A stretch of 64,000 nucleotides of DNA. Origin: an uncultured Clostridia bacterium. Lineage in GTDB: Bacteria > Bacillota > Clostridia > Christensenellales > Borkfalkiaceae. Of this stretch, positions 39,631 through 47,770 are shown piece by piece. The number at the start of each line of letters is the position of its first letter. Positions within the stretch are counted from its first letter, which is position 1. Position numbers and translations under genes: made by a program. The notes beneath the pieces are model-generated. The model made no database searches and was not told where the DNA came from. It was given only the letters and a program-made list of their open reading frames with translations. The stretch lies in the NCBI GenBank assembly GCA_947174415.1, contig CAMWIW010000002.1, positions 103,127-167,126 of the forward strand. Reading direction: 5' to 3'.

Positions 39631-41103
39631 TTAAAGTGTTACGCCCGTTTTGAAGATTGCTATCTCTTTGGTTTCGTTAATTTCATTTTTGGCAAGCTTG
39701 CCGTTTGCCGTGTCTACGACTAAGTCGATTAATTTTTCAAGCTGAGTTTCAAAATCGCTTTCCAAGACTGCGCCCGCATTGAAATCAATCCAGTTCGACT
39801 TGTTCTTTGCAAGGTCGGAATTAGTCGCGATTTTAAGTGTGGGCACGAACCCGCCGAAGGGCGTTCCTCTGCCCGTCGTGAAAAGTACGAGATGGCAGCC
39901 GGCCGCCGCGATATTGGTTACCGCGCACATATCGTTGCCCGGTCCGTTCAACAGGTTAAGCCCTTTTTCGGTTACGAAGCCGTCGTCGAAAACTACGTCT
40001 TCCACAGGACCTGCGCCCGACTTTTGCGTGCAGCCCAAAGACTTGTCTTCGAGCGTAGTTATACCGCCCGCCTTGTTGCCGGGGGAAGGGTTCTCGTAGA
40101 CGGTCTGTCCGTTGCGACGGAAATAGTCCTTGAAATCGTTGATTAATTTTACGACTTTATTAAAGGTTTTCTCGTCCTTTGCGCGGTTCATTAAGAGCTG
40201 TTCCGCGCCGAACATTTCGGGTACTTCGGATAAAACCGTCGTGCCGCCCGCCGCGACTATATAATCGGAGAAAAGTCCGACGAGGGGGTTTGCGGTTATG
40301 CCCGAAAGCCCGTCGCTGCCGCCGCATTTAAGCCCGACTTTGAGGCAAGATATATCCCGCTCCTCGCGCTTGTCCTTTTTGACGGTTTCGGAAATTTCCT
40401 TTAAAAGCTTTACGCCGCTTTCAATTTCGTCCTCAACTTCCTGACAAACCAAAAATTTAATACGGCTTTCGTCAACTTTGCCCAAGCCCTCTTTGAAGGC
40501 GGACATCTGGTTGTTTTCACAGCCCAAGCCGAGTACGAGCACGCCGCCCGCGTTGGGGTGCTTGACGATTTTCTGTAAAATGAGCTTCGTCCTTTCGTGG
40601 TCGTCGCCGAGCTGCGAGCAACCGTAAGGGTGCGTGTAGGTAAACACCCCGTCGCAGCCCTTTACGCCGTACTTTGACTTGAATTTTTCAACGATAAGTT
40701 TGGCTTGTCCGTTGACGCAGCCGACGGTGGGAATAACCCAAATTTCGTTCCTTATGCCGACGTCGCCGTTCGCGCGGGGGTAAACCTTTACCTTGCGCCC
40801 CTTTACGGGTTTTACGTCAGTGGGAACTTTGTTATAAGAATATTCCAAATTTTCCGAAAGGTTGGTGTGCACGTTGTGCGTATGCACGTGCGCGCCCTTT
40901 GAAATATCCGCCGTTGCGCAGGCAATGGGGTTGCCGTACTTTATGATATTTTCACCTTTTTTAATATCGCGCAAGGTGAACTTGTGCCCTTTAGTGATGT
41001 CCTCAACGAGGGTTATCCCCTCGTGGACTTCACCCTTTTTAAGGTCGCAAAGGGCAACGGCAACGTTGTCGAGCGGATTGATTATTATGGTTTTCTTTGA
41101 CAT
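39631..41103 (-). CDS. uxaA: Altronate dehydratase
   Basis: 490 aa. Dehydrates D-altronate to 2-keto-3-deoxygluconate (KDG). An N-terminal SAF domain (NPLDNVAVALCDLKKGE ... HVHTHNV) is joined to the catalytic domain (YTHPYGCSQLGDDHERT, LKCGGSDGLSGITANPLVG, LFTTGRGTPFGGFVPT). Full length as a single chain. It lies 14 nt after uxaB. Confidence 0.97.
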   Translation of the reverse strand: MSKKTIIINPLDNVAVALCDLKKGEVHEGITLVEDITKGHKFTLRDIKKGENIIKYGNPIACATADISKGAHVHTHNVHTNLSENLEYSYNKVPTDVKPVKGRKVKVYPRANGDVGIRNEIWVIPTVGCVNGQAKLIVEKFKSKYGVKGCDGVFTYTHPYGCSQLGDDHERTKLILQKIVKHPNAGGVLVLGLGCENNQMSAFKEGLGKVDESRIKFLVCQEVEDEIESGVKLLKEISETVKKDKREERDISCLKVGLKCGGSDGLSGITANPLVGLFSDYIVAAGGTTVLSEVPEMFGAEQLLMNRAKDEKTFNKVVKLINDFKDYFRRNGQTVYENPSPGNKAGGITTLEDKSLGCTQKSGAGPVEDVVFDDGFVTEKGLNLLNGPGNDMCAVTNIAAAGCHLVLFTTGRGTPFGGFVPTLKIATNSDLAKNKSNWIDFNAGAVLESDFETQLEKLIDLVVDTANGKLAKNEINETKEIAIFKTGVTL

Positions 41104-41117
41104 TTGAACCTCTTGAA

Positions 41118-42584
41118 TTATTTACATTCACCGGTGCAGCCCGCAACGAAGCACTCGACCGCTGCGCGCATACCCTTTTCTTCCATTGCTTTCAGATAGG
41201 TTGCAACAGTGGAAGTGATTTCGGGGTGAATCGTATTCATATCCATACCCCATGCGTCGGTCCAACCCAACGCGTTCTTTGCGAGTGCGAGGTAGTCGCC
41301 GCCGAAATCAGTCCAAAGCTCTTTCCACTTTGCAAGGTAAGCGGGGTCGTCGTTGAGTTTTATATCCTCTTCTCCCCTCTTGCCCTTGTGGAAGAGAACG
41401 AGTGCAGAATACGCAAAGAGAAGATGCTTGGGAAGCGCGCCTTTAATTCTCACGTAATCCAAAAGCGTGGGCAGAAGCCTCGTTTTGAATTTGGTCGTGG
41501 AGTTAAGCGCAATCGACATCAGCTCGTGGCGTATGAACGGGTTCTGATATCTTTCGATAACGCTGTTTGCAAACGCCGTCATCTGGTCGGCGGGAAGGTT
41601 AATCGTAGGGTTGACTTCCTCGAATACGAAGTCGCGCACGAATTTGCCGATAACGGGGTCGTTAACAGCTTCGCCTACGGTATCTATGCCGCAGAGGTAT
41701 GCGACGGGCACGAGCGCGGTGTGCGAGCCGTTGAGAATTTTGACTTTTCTCTGCTTGTAAGGCTTAATATCGTCTGCAAAAATTACGTTAAGCCCCGTGC
41801 TGTCCGCGGGGAATACTTTCTGGATATGGGGTTCTTTCTTCAACACCCAAAGATGGAAAATTTCGCCCTTTACGACGTTGTTGTCGATATAGCCCGTCTC
41901 TTTTTGGATATCCTCGATTTCGTTTCTGGGATAGCCGGGAACTATGCGGTCAACGAGGGTCGAAGTGAAATGGTTTGCGGTCTGCAACCATTCGATAAAC
42001 TTTTTATCCATTTTGTTGATTTTCGCAAGCTCTACGAGACAGCGGTACAGTTCGTCGCCGTTGTTGTCGATAAGTTCGCAGGGAATAATGCAAAGTCCCT
42101 TGTCCTTTGCGCCCTTGAATTTGTCGTAACGTCTCTTTAAAAGCGCGAGAAGCTTGCCGGGGTAAGACTTGGGGCAAACCAAAAAATCGGTGTCCGTAGG
42201 GTCAACGGCAATACCCGCTTCGGTGGTGTTGGAAATTATAACTTCCAAGTCCTCGCTTTCGCCGTACGCCAAAAACTTTTCGTAGTCGGTGAACGGGTTA
42301 AGGCAGTCGCCAACGACGTTTATAACCTGACTGTTCTTTACTTTTTTGCCGCCGTCGATACCTTCCAGACGGAGAGTGTAAAGTCCGTCCTGCTCGGAAA
42401 GCTCCTTAACTCTGCCGAACGGCATAGGCTGAACGAGAACGACGTCCGCTTCGATAGCGTGCTTGTCGTTCAAGTCCTGTATTATCCATTCGACGAAAGC
42501 TCTTAAAAAGTTGCCCTCGCCGAACTGCATTATTTTTATCTTTCTTTCGGGTTTAGCGAATAATTTTTTGCTGATAAGTTCCAT
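41118..42584 (-). CDS. uxaB: Tagaturonate reductase (altronate oxidoreductase)
   Basis: 488 aa, polyol/mannitol dehydrogenase family. Reduces tagaturonate to altronate with NADH. It contains the N-terminal Rossmann segment IKIMQFGEGNFLRAFVEWI, VDRIVPGYPR and the catalytic KxxxxNxxH element KVKILNGSHTALVPVAYLCG. Gene order with uxaA and uxaC completes the galacturonate isomerase pathway. Confidence 0.95.
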   Translation of the reverse strand: MELISKKLFAKPERKIKIMQFGEGNFLRAFVEWIIQDLNDKHAIEADVVLVQPMPFGRVKELSEQDGLYTLRLEGIDGGKKVKNSQVINVVGDCLNPFTDYEKFLAYGESEDLEVIISNTTEAGIAVDPTDTDFLVCPKSYPGKLLALLKRRYDKFKGAKDKGLCIIPCELIDNNGDELYRCLVELAKINKMDKKFIEWLQTANHFTSTLVDRIVPGYPRNEIEDIQKETGYIDNNVVKGEIFHLWVLKKEPHIQKVFPADSTGLNVIFADDIKPYKQRKVKILNGSHTALVPVAYLCGIDTVGEAVNDPVIGKFVRDFVFEEVNPTINLPADQMTAFANSVIERYQNPFIRHELMSIALNSTTKFKTRLLPTLLDYVRIKGALPKHLLFAYSALVLFHKGKRGEEDIKLNDDPAYLAKWKELWTDFGGDYLALAKNALGWTDAWGMDMNTIHPEITSTVATYLKAMEEKGMRAAVECFVAGCTGECK

Positions 42585-42599
42585 AGTGCGTATCCTCGA

Positions 42600-43715
42600 T
42601 TAATGTCTTTTTAAGTCGCTCTCAACTGCCAATTCGGTTTCGCAGTCAAAGACGTACGCTGCCGAATAGGGAACGAAGAATTTGAAGCGCGAGCCCATTT
42701 CAGGCGTGTGGTGAGGGTTGACTTTAAGTATTACGTTGACGTTGCCGACGTTTGCATAAACGTTGGTCATATCACCGAGAAGCTCGGTTAAATCTACTAC
42801 CGACTCGAGCTCGTAGCCGCCCTCGGCTTTGCTGCCCTTTGCGGGAGCGGAAAGCTTGATTGCTTCGGGTCTGAACGCGAACGCAACCTGTTTGCCTTCG
42901 AGCGCCTTTACGTCCTTAACGACGGGGGTCAGGTCAAGCTCTAACTCGCCCGCTTTAATCTTGCCGCCCGAAACGGTGCTTTTGATAAAGTTCATGGGAG
43001 GTTCGCCTATGAACCCTGCAACGAATATGTTGCGGGGATAGAAATACAGCTCGTACGGAGTGCCTATCTGCTGAACGTAGCCGCCCGATTTCATTACGAC
43101 TATTCTGTCCGACATAGTCATAGCTTCGGTCTGGTCGTGGGTTACGTAGATAGTCGTTGCTCCGACCGAACGGTGAATTTGCTTAATCTCCGAACGCATC
43201 GTAACGCGCTGCTTTGCGTCGAGGTTGGACAAAGGTTCGTCCATAAGGAAGATTTTAACCTTTCTTATGAGCGCGCGGCCTACCGCTACACGCTGACACT
43301 GACCGCCCGAAAGGTTACGGGGAAATCTTTCAAGATAATCCGTAAGCCCGAGAATTTTCGCAGTCTGCTTAACTTTCTCGTCGATAACGTCCGCGTCGAT
43401 GCCTTCGAGCGTAAGCCCGAAGCCCAAGTTTTCATACACGGTAAGGTGAGGATAAAGCGCGTAGGACTGGAATACCATCGCGATACCTCTGTCCCTTGAC
43501 GACATTTGGTTTGCAAGAACTCCGTCGATATAGAACTCGCCCGAAGTAATTTCTTCGAGCCCCGCTATCATACGGAGGGTCGTAGACTTGCCGCAGCCCG
43601 AATCGCCGACAAGGCAAATGAATTCCCCGTCTTTAATTTCCATATTGAAATCGTGCACGGCGTGGTATCCGTTAGGATATACTTTGTTTACGTCTTTAAA
43701 TAAAAGATGTGCCAT
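42600..43715 (-). CDS. Second MsmX/UgpC-type ABC ATPase, orphan
   Basis: 371 aa. Walker A GDSGCGKST, signature LSGGQCQRVAVGRAL, Walker B IFLMDEPLSNLD and a C-terminal TOBE-like domain (AFRPEAI). No permease or binding-protein gene lies nearby, so it probably serves several importers, as MsmK and MsmX do, possibly including the one at 29-35 kb. It lies between uxaB and kduI in the same orientation. Confidence 0.93.
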   Translation of the reverse strand: MAHLLFKDVNKVYPNGYHAVHDFNMEIKDGEFICLVGDSGCGKSTTLRMIAGLEEITSGEFYIDGVLANQMSSRDRGIAMVFQSYALYPHLTVYENLGFGLTLEGIDADVIDEKVKQTAKILGLTDYLERFPRNLSGGQCQRVAVGRALIRKVKIFLMDEPLSNLDAKQRVTMRSEIKQIHRSVGATTIYVTHDQTEAMTMSDRIVVMKSGGYVQQIGTPYELYFYPRNIFVAGFIGEPPMNFIKSTVSGGKIKAGELELDLTPVVKDVKALEGKQVAFAFRPEAIKLSAPAKGSKAEGGYELESVVDLTELLGDMTNVYANVGNVNVILKVNPHHTPEMGSRFKFFVPYSAAYVFDCETELAVESDLKRH

Positions 43716-43769
43716 TTTGTTTTTCCCCTTTGATATAATTAATATAGGTTAATAAGATTTATACGCATT

Positions 43770-44639
43770 TTATTTTAAGTCGGGCGTTGCGATATTGTCC
43801 ATATCGTCATAAGCCTGATTTTCGCCGCACATACCCCAAATGAAGGTGTAATTGTGCGTACCGACGCCGCTGTGGATAGACCAGCTGGGCGAAATAACTG
43901 CCTGCTCGTTATGCATTATTATATGGCGGGTTTCGTCGGGCTTGCCCATAAGGTGGATAACAGCTTGGTCGGAAGGCACTTCGAAGTACATATATACTTC
44001 CATTCTCCTCTCGTGGGTGTGGCTGGGAAGGGTATTCCAAGCACTGCCCTCCGCAAGCTCCGTCATACCCATTGCAAGCTGACAGCTTTCGCAGACGTCG
44101 CCGATAATGAACTGGTTAATGGTGCGCTTGTTAATTCCTTCAAGCGTGCCGAGGTGGCGCTGAACGCAGTACTTTACGCCCTCGGGAGCGGGAACGCCCT
44201 CAACGGGCTTCACGATTTTTACCGTGGGATAAGTTTTGTGCGCGGGGCTTGAATTGATATAGAACTTAGCGGGCTGCTTTTCGTTTTTGGAAGAGAACTC
44301 GACCTGTTTAGTGCCCATTCCTATATAGATGCCCTCTTTAAAGCCGATATCGTACTTTTTGCCGTCGAGCGTAATAACGCCTGCGCCGCCGATATTGATA
44401 ACGCCCATTTCGCGGCGCTCTAAGAAGTAGTTTGTAGCAAGCTCCTTGAAAGTGCCGAGGGACAAGGTCTTTTTTACGGGCATTGCGCCGCCCGCGATTA
44501 TTCTGTCCTGATGGGAATAGGTCAGAAGAATATCGTCCGCCTCAAAAAGCTTTTCTATTAAATATTTTTCCCTGAGTTCCTTTGTGTCGTACTTCTTGGA
44601 ATCGTCGGGGTGGTTTGCGTAGCGAATATCGAATTTCAT
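43770..44639 (-). CDS. kduI: 5-dehydro-4-deoxy-D-glucuronate isomerase
   Basis: 289 aa. Converts DKI to DKII in degradation of unsaturated galacturonate from lyase and GH105 action. Features: FDIRYANHPDDSKKYDT at the start, RRMEVYMYFE and the cupin metal residues (HTHERRMEVY, HSGVGTHNYTFIWGMCGENQ). A GGAGTGA ribosome site precedes the ATG; an AAAATTTGTGA motif shared with the pectinesterase promoter lies upstream. Confidence 0.96.
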   Translation of the reverse strand: MKFDIRYANHPDDSKKYDTKELREKYLIEKLFEADDILLTYSHQDRIIAGGAMPVKKTLSLGTFKELATNYFLERREMGVINIGGAGVITLDGKKYDIGFKEGIYIGMGTKQVEFSSKNEKQPAKFYINSSPAHKTYPTVKIVKPVEGVPAPEGVKYCVQRHLGTLEGINKRTINQFIIGDVCESCQLAMGMTELAEGSAWNTLPSHTHERRMEVYMYFEVPSDQAVIHLMGKPDETRHIIMHNEQAVISPSWSIHSGVGTHNYTFIWGMCGENQAYDDMDNIATPDLK

Positions 44640-44699
44640 AATACTTCACTCCATTTTTTATTTATAGATTAAGTTCACAAATTTTCTTTGCTATTATGT

Positions 44700-45536
44700 T
44701 TAAATGCTGTTCCACTTATCGCGGATAAACTCCGAGCAAGGCACAATGTCGTCCCCTGTCGTGCCTTCCAGAACGAGGTAGGCGTTTTTATCGTACGCCT
44801 TAATTCGGGACAGTATTTTGTCAAAGTCGAACATTCCCTTGCCGGGGGCAACCTGTTTCAGTTTTCCGTCTTCGAATACGCAATCCTTAATATGGAAAAC
44901 TACAATATCGGCAAAGGTCTTTAAGCCCTCGTCGAGAATTTCGAGATAGTTGCCGTAGTTGGACGCGTCGAGATAGTTGTAAATATCGAAGATAACTTTT
45001 ACGTTGTCCGCGTTAATTTCGTCTATCGCGCGCTTTAAGGTTGCGACGTTCCAGCAAACGTGCCCTGCCGCTCCTTCCATTCCGACGAACGCGCCGACTT
45101 CCTTTGCATATGCGGCAAGCTCTTTGAAAGTCGTAATAACCGTCTGCAATGCTTCTTCGGTGCGGTTTAAGGGATTATACGTCCACTTGTCGTCGTTAAA
45201 CGAGCCCGTTTCCGAACCGACGATATTACAGCCGAGTTTTTTGCAGTACTTTAAATAATCTTTAAATACCGCTTTGCAATTAGCGACTTTTTCCTTATCG
45301 GAATGAACGGGATTAAAGTATGCTCCGATAAGCGGAACGTCTATTCCCGCGGCTTTAAGCGCGCTGCCTATCGCCGCGGAATTGGTTTCGTTCAAAGCGT
45401 CAGGGGCGTACTTTATTTCGTCCATAAATTTATAAGCAACGAGCTGTACCGCCGAAATACCGCAGTCCTTTGCTTTTGCGATTGCGTTTTCAAGCCCCTT
45501 GACGCCGAGGTCGTGCGTTCTGAACGCTATTTTCAT
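44700..45536 (-). CDS. TIM-barrel sugar isomerase/epimerase
   Basis: 278 aa, AP-endonuclease-2-like fold (IolE/IolI type). Metal ligands are suggested by VGSETG, VGMEGAAGHVCWN, VIFDIYNY and VLEGTTG. Its start overlaps the kdgK stop by one base (TAATG), which ties it to uronate metabolism; the exact substrate is unknown. A role as a keto-uronate isomerase or epimerase would fit. Confidence 0.85.
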   Translation of the reverse strand: MKIAFRTHDLGVKGLENAIAKAKDCGISAVQLVAYKFMDEIKYAPDALNETNSAAIGSALKAAGIDVPLIGAYFNPVHSDKEKVANCKAVFKDYLKYCKKLGCNIVGSETGSFNDDKWTYNPLNRTEEALQTVITTFKELAAYAKEVGAFVGMEGAAGHVCWNVATLKRAIDEINADNVKVIFDIYNYLDASNYGNYLEILDEGLKTFADIVVFHIKDCVFEDGKLKQVAPGKGMFDFDKILSRIKAYDKNAYLVLEGTTGDDIVPCSEFIRDKWNSI

Positions 45537-46567
45537 TATCTCTGAACGCGACCCGAGCCGTCGCCGCCTGCCAACGCTTCAACTTCTTTACGGGATACGA
45601 GGTTAAAGTCGCCGGGGATTGTATGCTTCAACGCGGAAGCCGCAACGCCGAATTCAAGCGCGGACTTGAAGTCCTTGCCGTCAAGGAAACCGGTAATTAC
45701 GCCGCCCGCAAAGCTGTCGCCGCCGCCTACGCGGTCAACGATGGGGGAAATTCTGTAAGTTTTGGAATGATAGAATTCTTTCTTCTCAGCGCTGTAAATG
45801 CAAGCCGACCAACCGTTGTCCGAAGCGGAATGGCTTACGCGGAGGGAAGAAATAGCGTACTTGAAGCCTAAATCTTTGCACATTCTTTGGAAGATGTCCT
45901 GATAGCCTGCAAGCTCCAAATCGCCCTTGGTTACGTCGGTTGCGCCGGGCTTGTAGCCAAGCACGAGCGCCGCGTCCTCTTCGTTGCCGATGCAGACGTC
46001 AACATACTTCATAAGTTTGGTCATAACCTTTTGAGCCTTTTCGCTGGACCAAAGCTTTTTGCGGAAGTTCAAGTCGCAGGAAACGGTAACTCCGTGCTTT
46101 TTAGTAGCCTTTAAAGCCTCTTCGGTGAGCACTGCCGCGCTGTCAGAAACTGCGGGGGTAATACCCGTGAAGTGAAACCAATCCGCGCCTTCGAAGATTG
46201 CGTCGAAGTCAAAATCTTTCGCGGTGGCGGTAGTGATTGAAGAATGAGCTCTGTCGTAAACGACTTTGGAGGGACGCATAGCCGCGCCCGTTTCAAGATA
46301 ATAGATACCGAGGCGCTCGCCGCACTTTGCGATGTGGCAGGTCTGAACGCCGTACTTTCTCAAAGATGCGATTGCACATTCACCGAGTTCGTTATCGGGA
46401 ACTGCCGTTACGAATTCGGCGTTATGTCCGTAGTTTGCGCAAGATACGGCTACGTTAGCTTCGCCGCCGCCGTAGTTGATGTCAAACTCGTCAGCCTGAA
46501 TAAACTTTTCGTTGTTGGGGGTGGAAAGACGAAGCATTATTTCGCCCATGGTTACTATTTTTTTCAT
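45536..46567 (-). CDS. kdgK: 2-keto-3-deoxygluconate kinase
   Basis: 343 aa, PfkB-family sugar kinase. GGGEANVAVSCANYG is the substrate-binding element and DRVGGGDSFAGGVITGFLDG is the PfkB signature 2 with the catalytic Asp. It phosphorylates KDG to KDPG. It lies between the aldolase and isomerase genes, consistent with the pathway. Confidence 0.93.
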   Translation of the reverse strand: MKKIVTMGEIMLRLSTPNNEKFIQADEFDINYGGGEANVAVSCANYGHNAEFVTAVPDNELGECAIASLRKYGVQTCHIAKCGERLGIYYLETGAAMRPSKVVYDRAHSSITTATAKDFDFDAIFEGADWFHFTGITPAVSDSAAVLTEEALKATKKHGVTVSCDLNFRKKLWSSEKAQKVMTKLMKYVDVCIGNEEDAALVLGYKPGATDVTKGDLELAGYQDIFQRMCKDLGFKYAISSLRVSHSASDNGWSACIYSAEKKEFYHSKTYRISPIVDRVGGGDSFAGGVITGFLDGKDFKSALEFGVAASALKHTIPGDFNLVSRKEVEALAGGDGSGRVQR

Positions 46568-46625
46568 AAGATTTTTCTCCTTAATTTTTCTTAGATTATT
46601 TTTTTCTTGACATTGAAGTCAAACA

Positions 46626-47609
46626 TTATTTTTTTAATACGAGATGTACGGCAAACCCGCCGAATTCGTGCTTTAAGTACGCCACGTTCATAACGCCTTC
46701 CGCGTTGTACTTTATCGAGGTTTCGTCAACGTCGTATCCGCGCAGTTTAAGCTGATACAGCGCGCGCTTTACCGAATTAGTTGCAATCGCAATGTGTCCG
46801 TGAGTGCCCTTGAACGGCTTTTTCATCATCTCCATATAGGTCGAAGCGAAGACCGAGCTGTTGCCCACCTTCTTCGTAAAGCCGAACGCATTGTCGAACT
46901 CGTCCGCAACCGCTTCCGCCTCTTCGGGGTTCTGACAGTTCAACCCGACGTGAACCATAGTAAAGCCGAGCATTTTATCTATTGCTTCGCGGCAGAGTTT
47001 GGTTATGCCCGCCCAATCGCCCGCGTTGACGAGGGCGGCGGGAACTATCCAACTTCCTCCGCAGCAAACTACTTTCTTAAATGCAAGGTAAGTGTTGAGG
47101 TTATCCGCCGTAACGCCGCCCGTAGGCATAAAGCGCATAGTTGAATAAGGCGCGGAAATTGCCTTTATGTAGGGCAGCCCGCCCGCCTGTTCTGCGGGGA
47201 AGAACTTCGCGAAGTCAAGCCCGAGCTCCAACGCCTGCTCTATCTCGCTTGCCGAAGAAAGCCCCGGCGCGAAAGGTACGCCCTTATCGAGGCAGTGCTT
47301 GACGACTTTGGGGTTAAGCCCCGGCGCAACGAGAAATTTTGCGCCCGCCTTGATTGCCGCATCGGCTTGCTCGCAGGTCAACACCGTACCCGCGCCGACA
47401 AGCATATCGGGGTATGCTTTTGTCATTCTGCGGATAACTTCGTCCGCACCCTTTGCACGGAAAGTAACCTCTGCGCAGTTGATGCCGCCGTCGCGAAGTG
47501 CCTTTGCAAGGTTTTCCGCGTCGTTGACGTTATCAAGCTTTATTACGGGCACGATGCCGACGTTTTCAAGCTCGTCAACGAGCGCGTTGATTTTGTCTTT
47601 AACGGTCAT
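46626..47609 (-). CDS. KDPG aldolase fused to a VOC domain
   Basis: 327 aa from the ATG at 47609 (AAGGGGG upstream); the track start adds eight residues that overlap the ribosome site. Residues ~1-210 are a class I KDPG/KHG aldolase (Eda/KdgA): GIVPVIKLDNVNDAENLAKAL, EVTFRAKGADE, LVGAGTVLT and the Schiff-base lysine region FAKFFPAEQ. Residues ~215-327 (FTMVHVGLNCQNPEEAEAVADEF ... GHIAIATNSVKRALYQL) resemble a glyoxalase/VOC domain. It cleaves KDPG to pyruvate and glyceraldehyde 3-phosphate; the role of the extra domain is unknown. First gene of the uronate cluster. Confidence 0.92.
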   Translation of the reverse strand: MTVKDKINALVDELENVGIVPVIKLDNVNDAENLAKALRDGGINCAEVTFRAKGADEVIRRMTKAYPDMLVGAGTVLTCEQADAAIKAGAKFLVAPGLNPKVVKHCLDKGVPFAPGLSSASEIEQALELGLDFAKFFPAEQAGGLPYIKAISAPYSTMRFMPTGGVTADNLNTYLAFKKVVCCGGSWIVPAALVNAGDWAGITKLCREAIDKMLGFTMVHVGLNCQNPEEAEAVADEFDNAFGFTKKVGNSSVFASTYMEMMKKPFKGTHGHIAIATNSVKRALYQLKLRGYDVDETSIKYNAEGVMNVAYLKHEFGGFAVHLVLKK

Positions 47610-47631
47610 TTGAAATCCCCCTTGACATTTC

Positions 47632-47653
47632 ATTATTATTCATAATAATTATA
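47632..47653 (-). promoter_or_regulatory. Candidate operator and -10 of the kdgA operon
   Basis: Minus strand TATAAT (47648-47653) has no good -35 hexamer. The perfect palindrome ATTATTAT-TC-ATAATAAT (47632-47649) lies at the predicted start of transcription, a typical repressor position. The binding protein is unknown. Confidence 0.55.
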
Positions 47654-47732
47654 GCACCGCCGTTTTTTAATTCTATACACAAAACGGATTAGTTTATACA
47701 TTTTTCGTAACTCAATATTGTCGAAAAACAGC

Positions 47733-47763
47733 AGCCGCCCGCGGGTTAATCCCGCGGGCGGCT
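47733..47763 (-). terminator. Terminator of the pectate lyase gene
   Basis: AGCCGCCCGCGGG, TTAAT loop, CCCGCGGGCGGCT, 7 nt after the stop; GCTGTTTTTCG follows on the minus strand. Confidence 0.85.
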
Positions 47764-47770
47764 TTATTAA

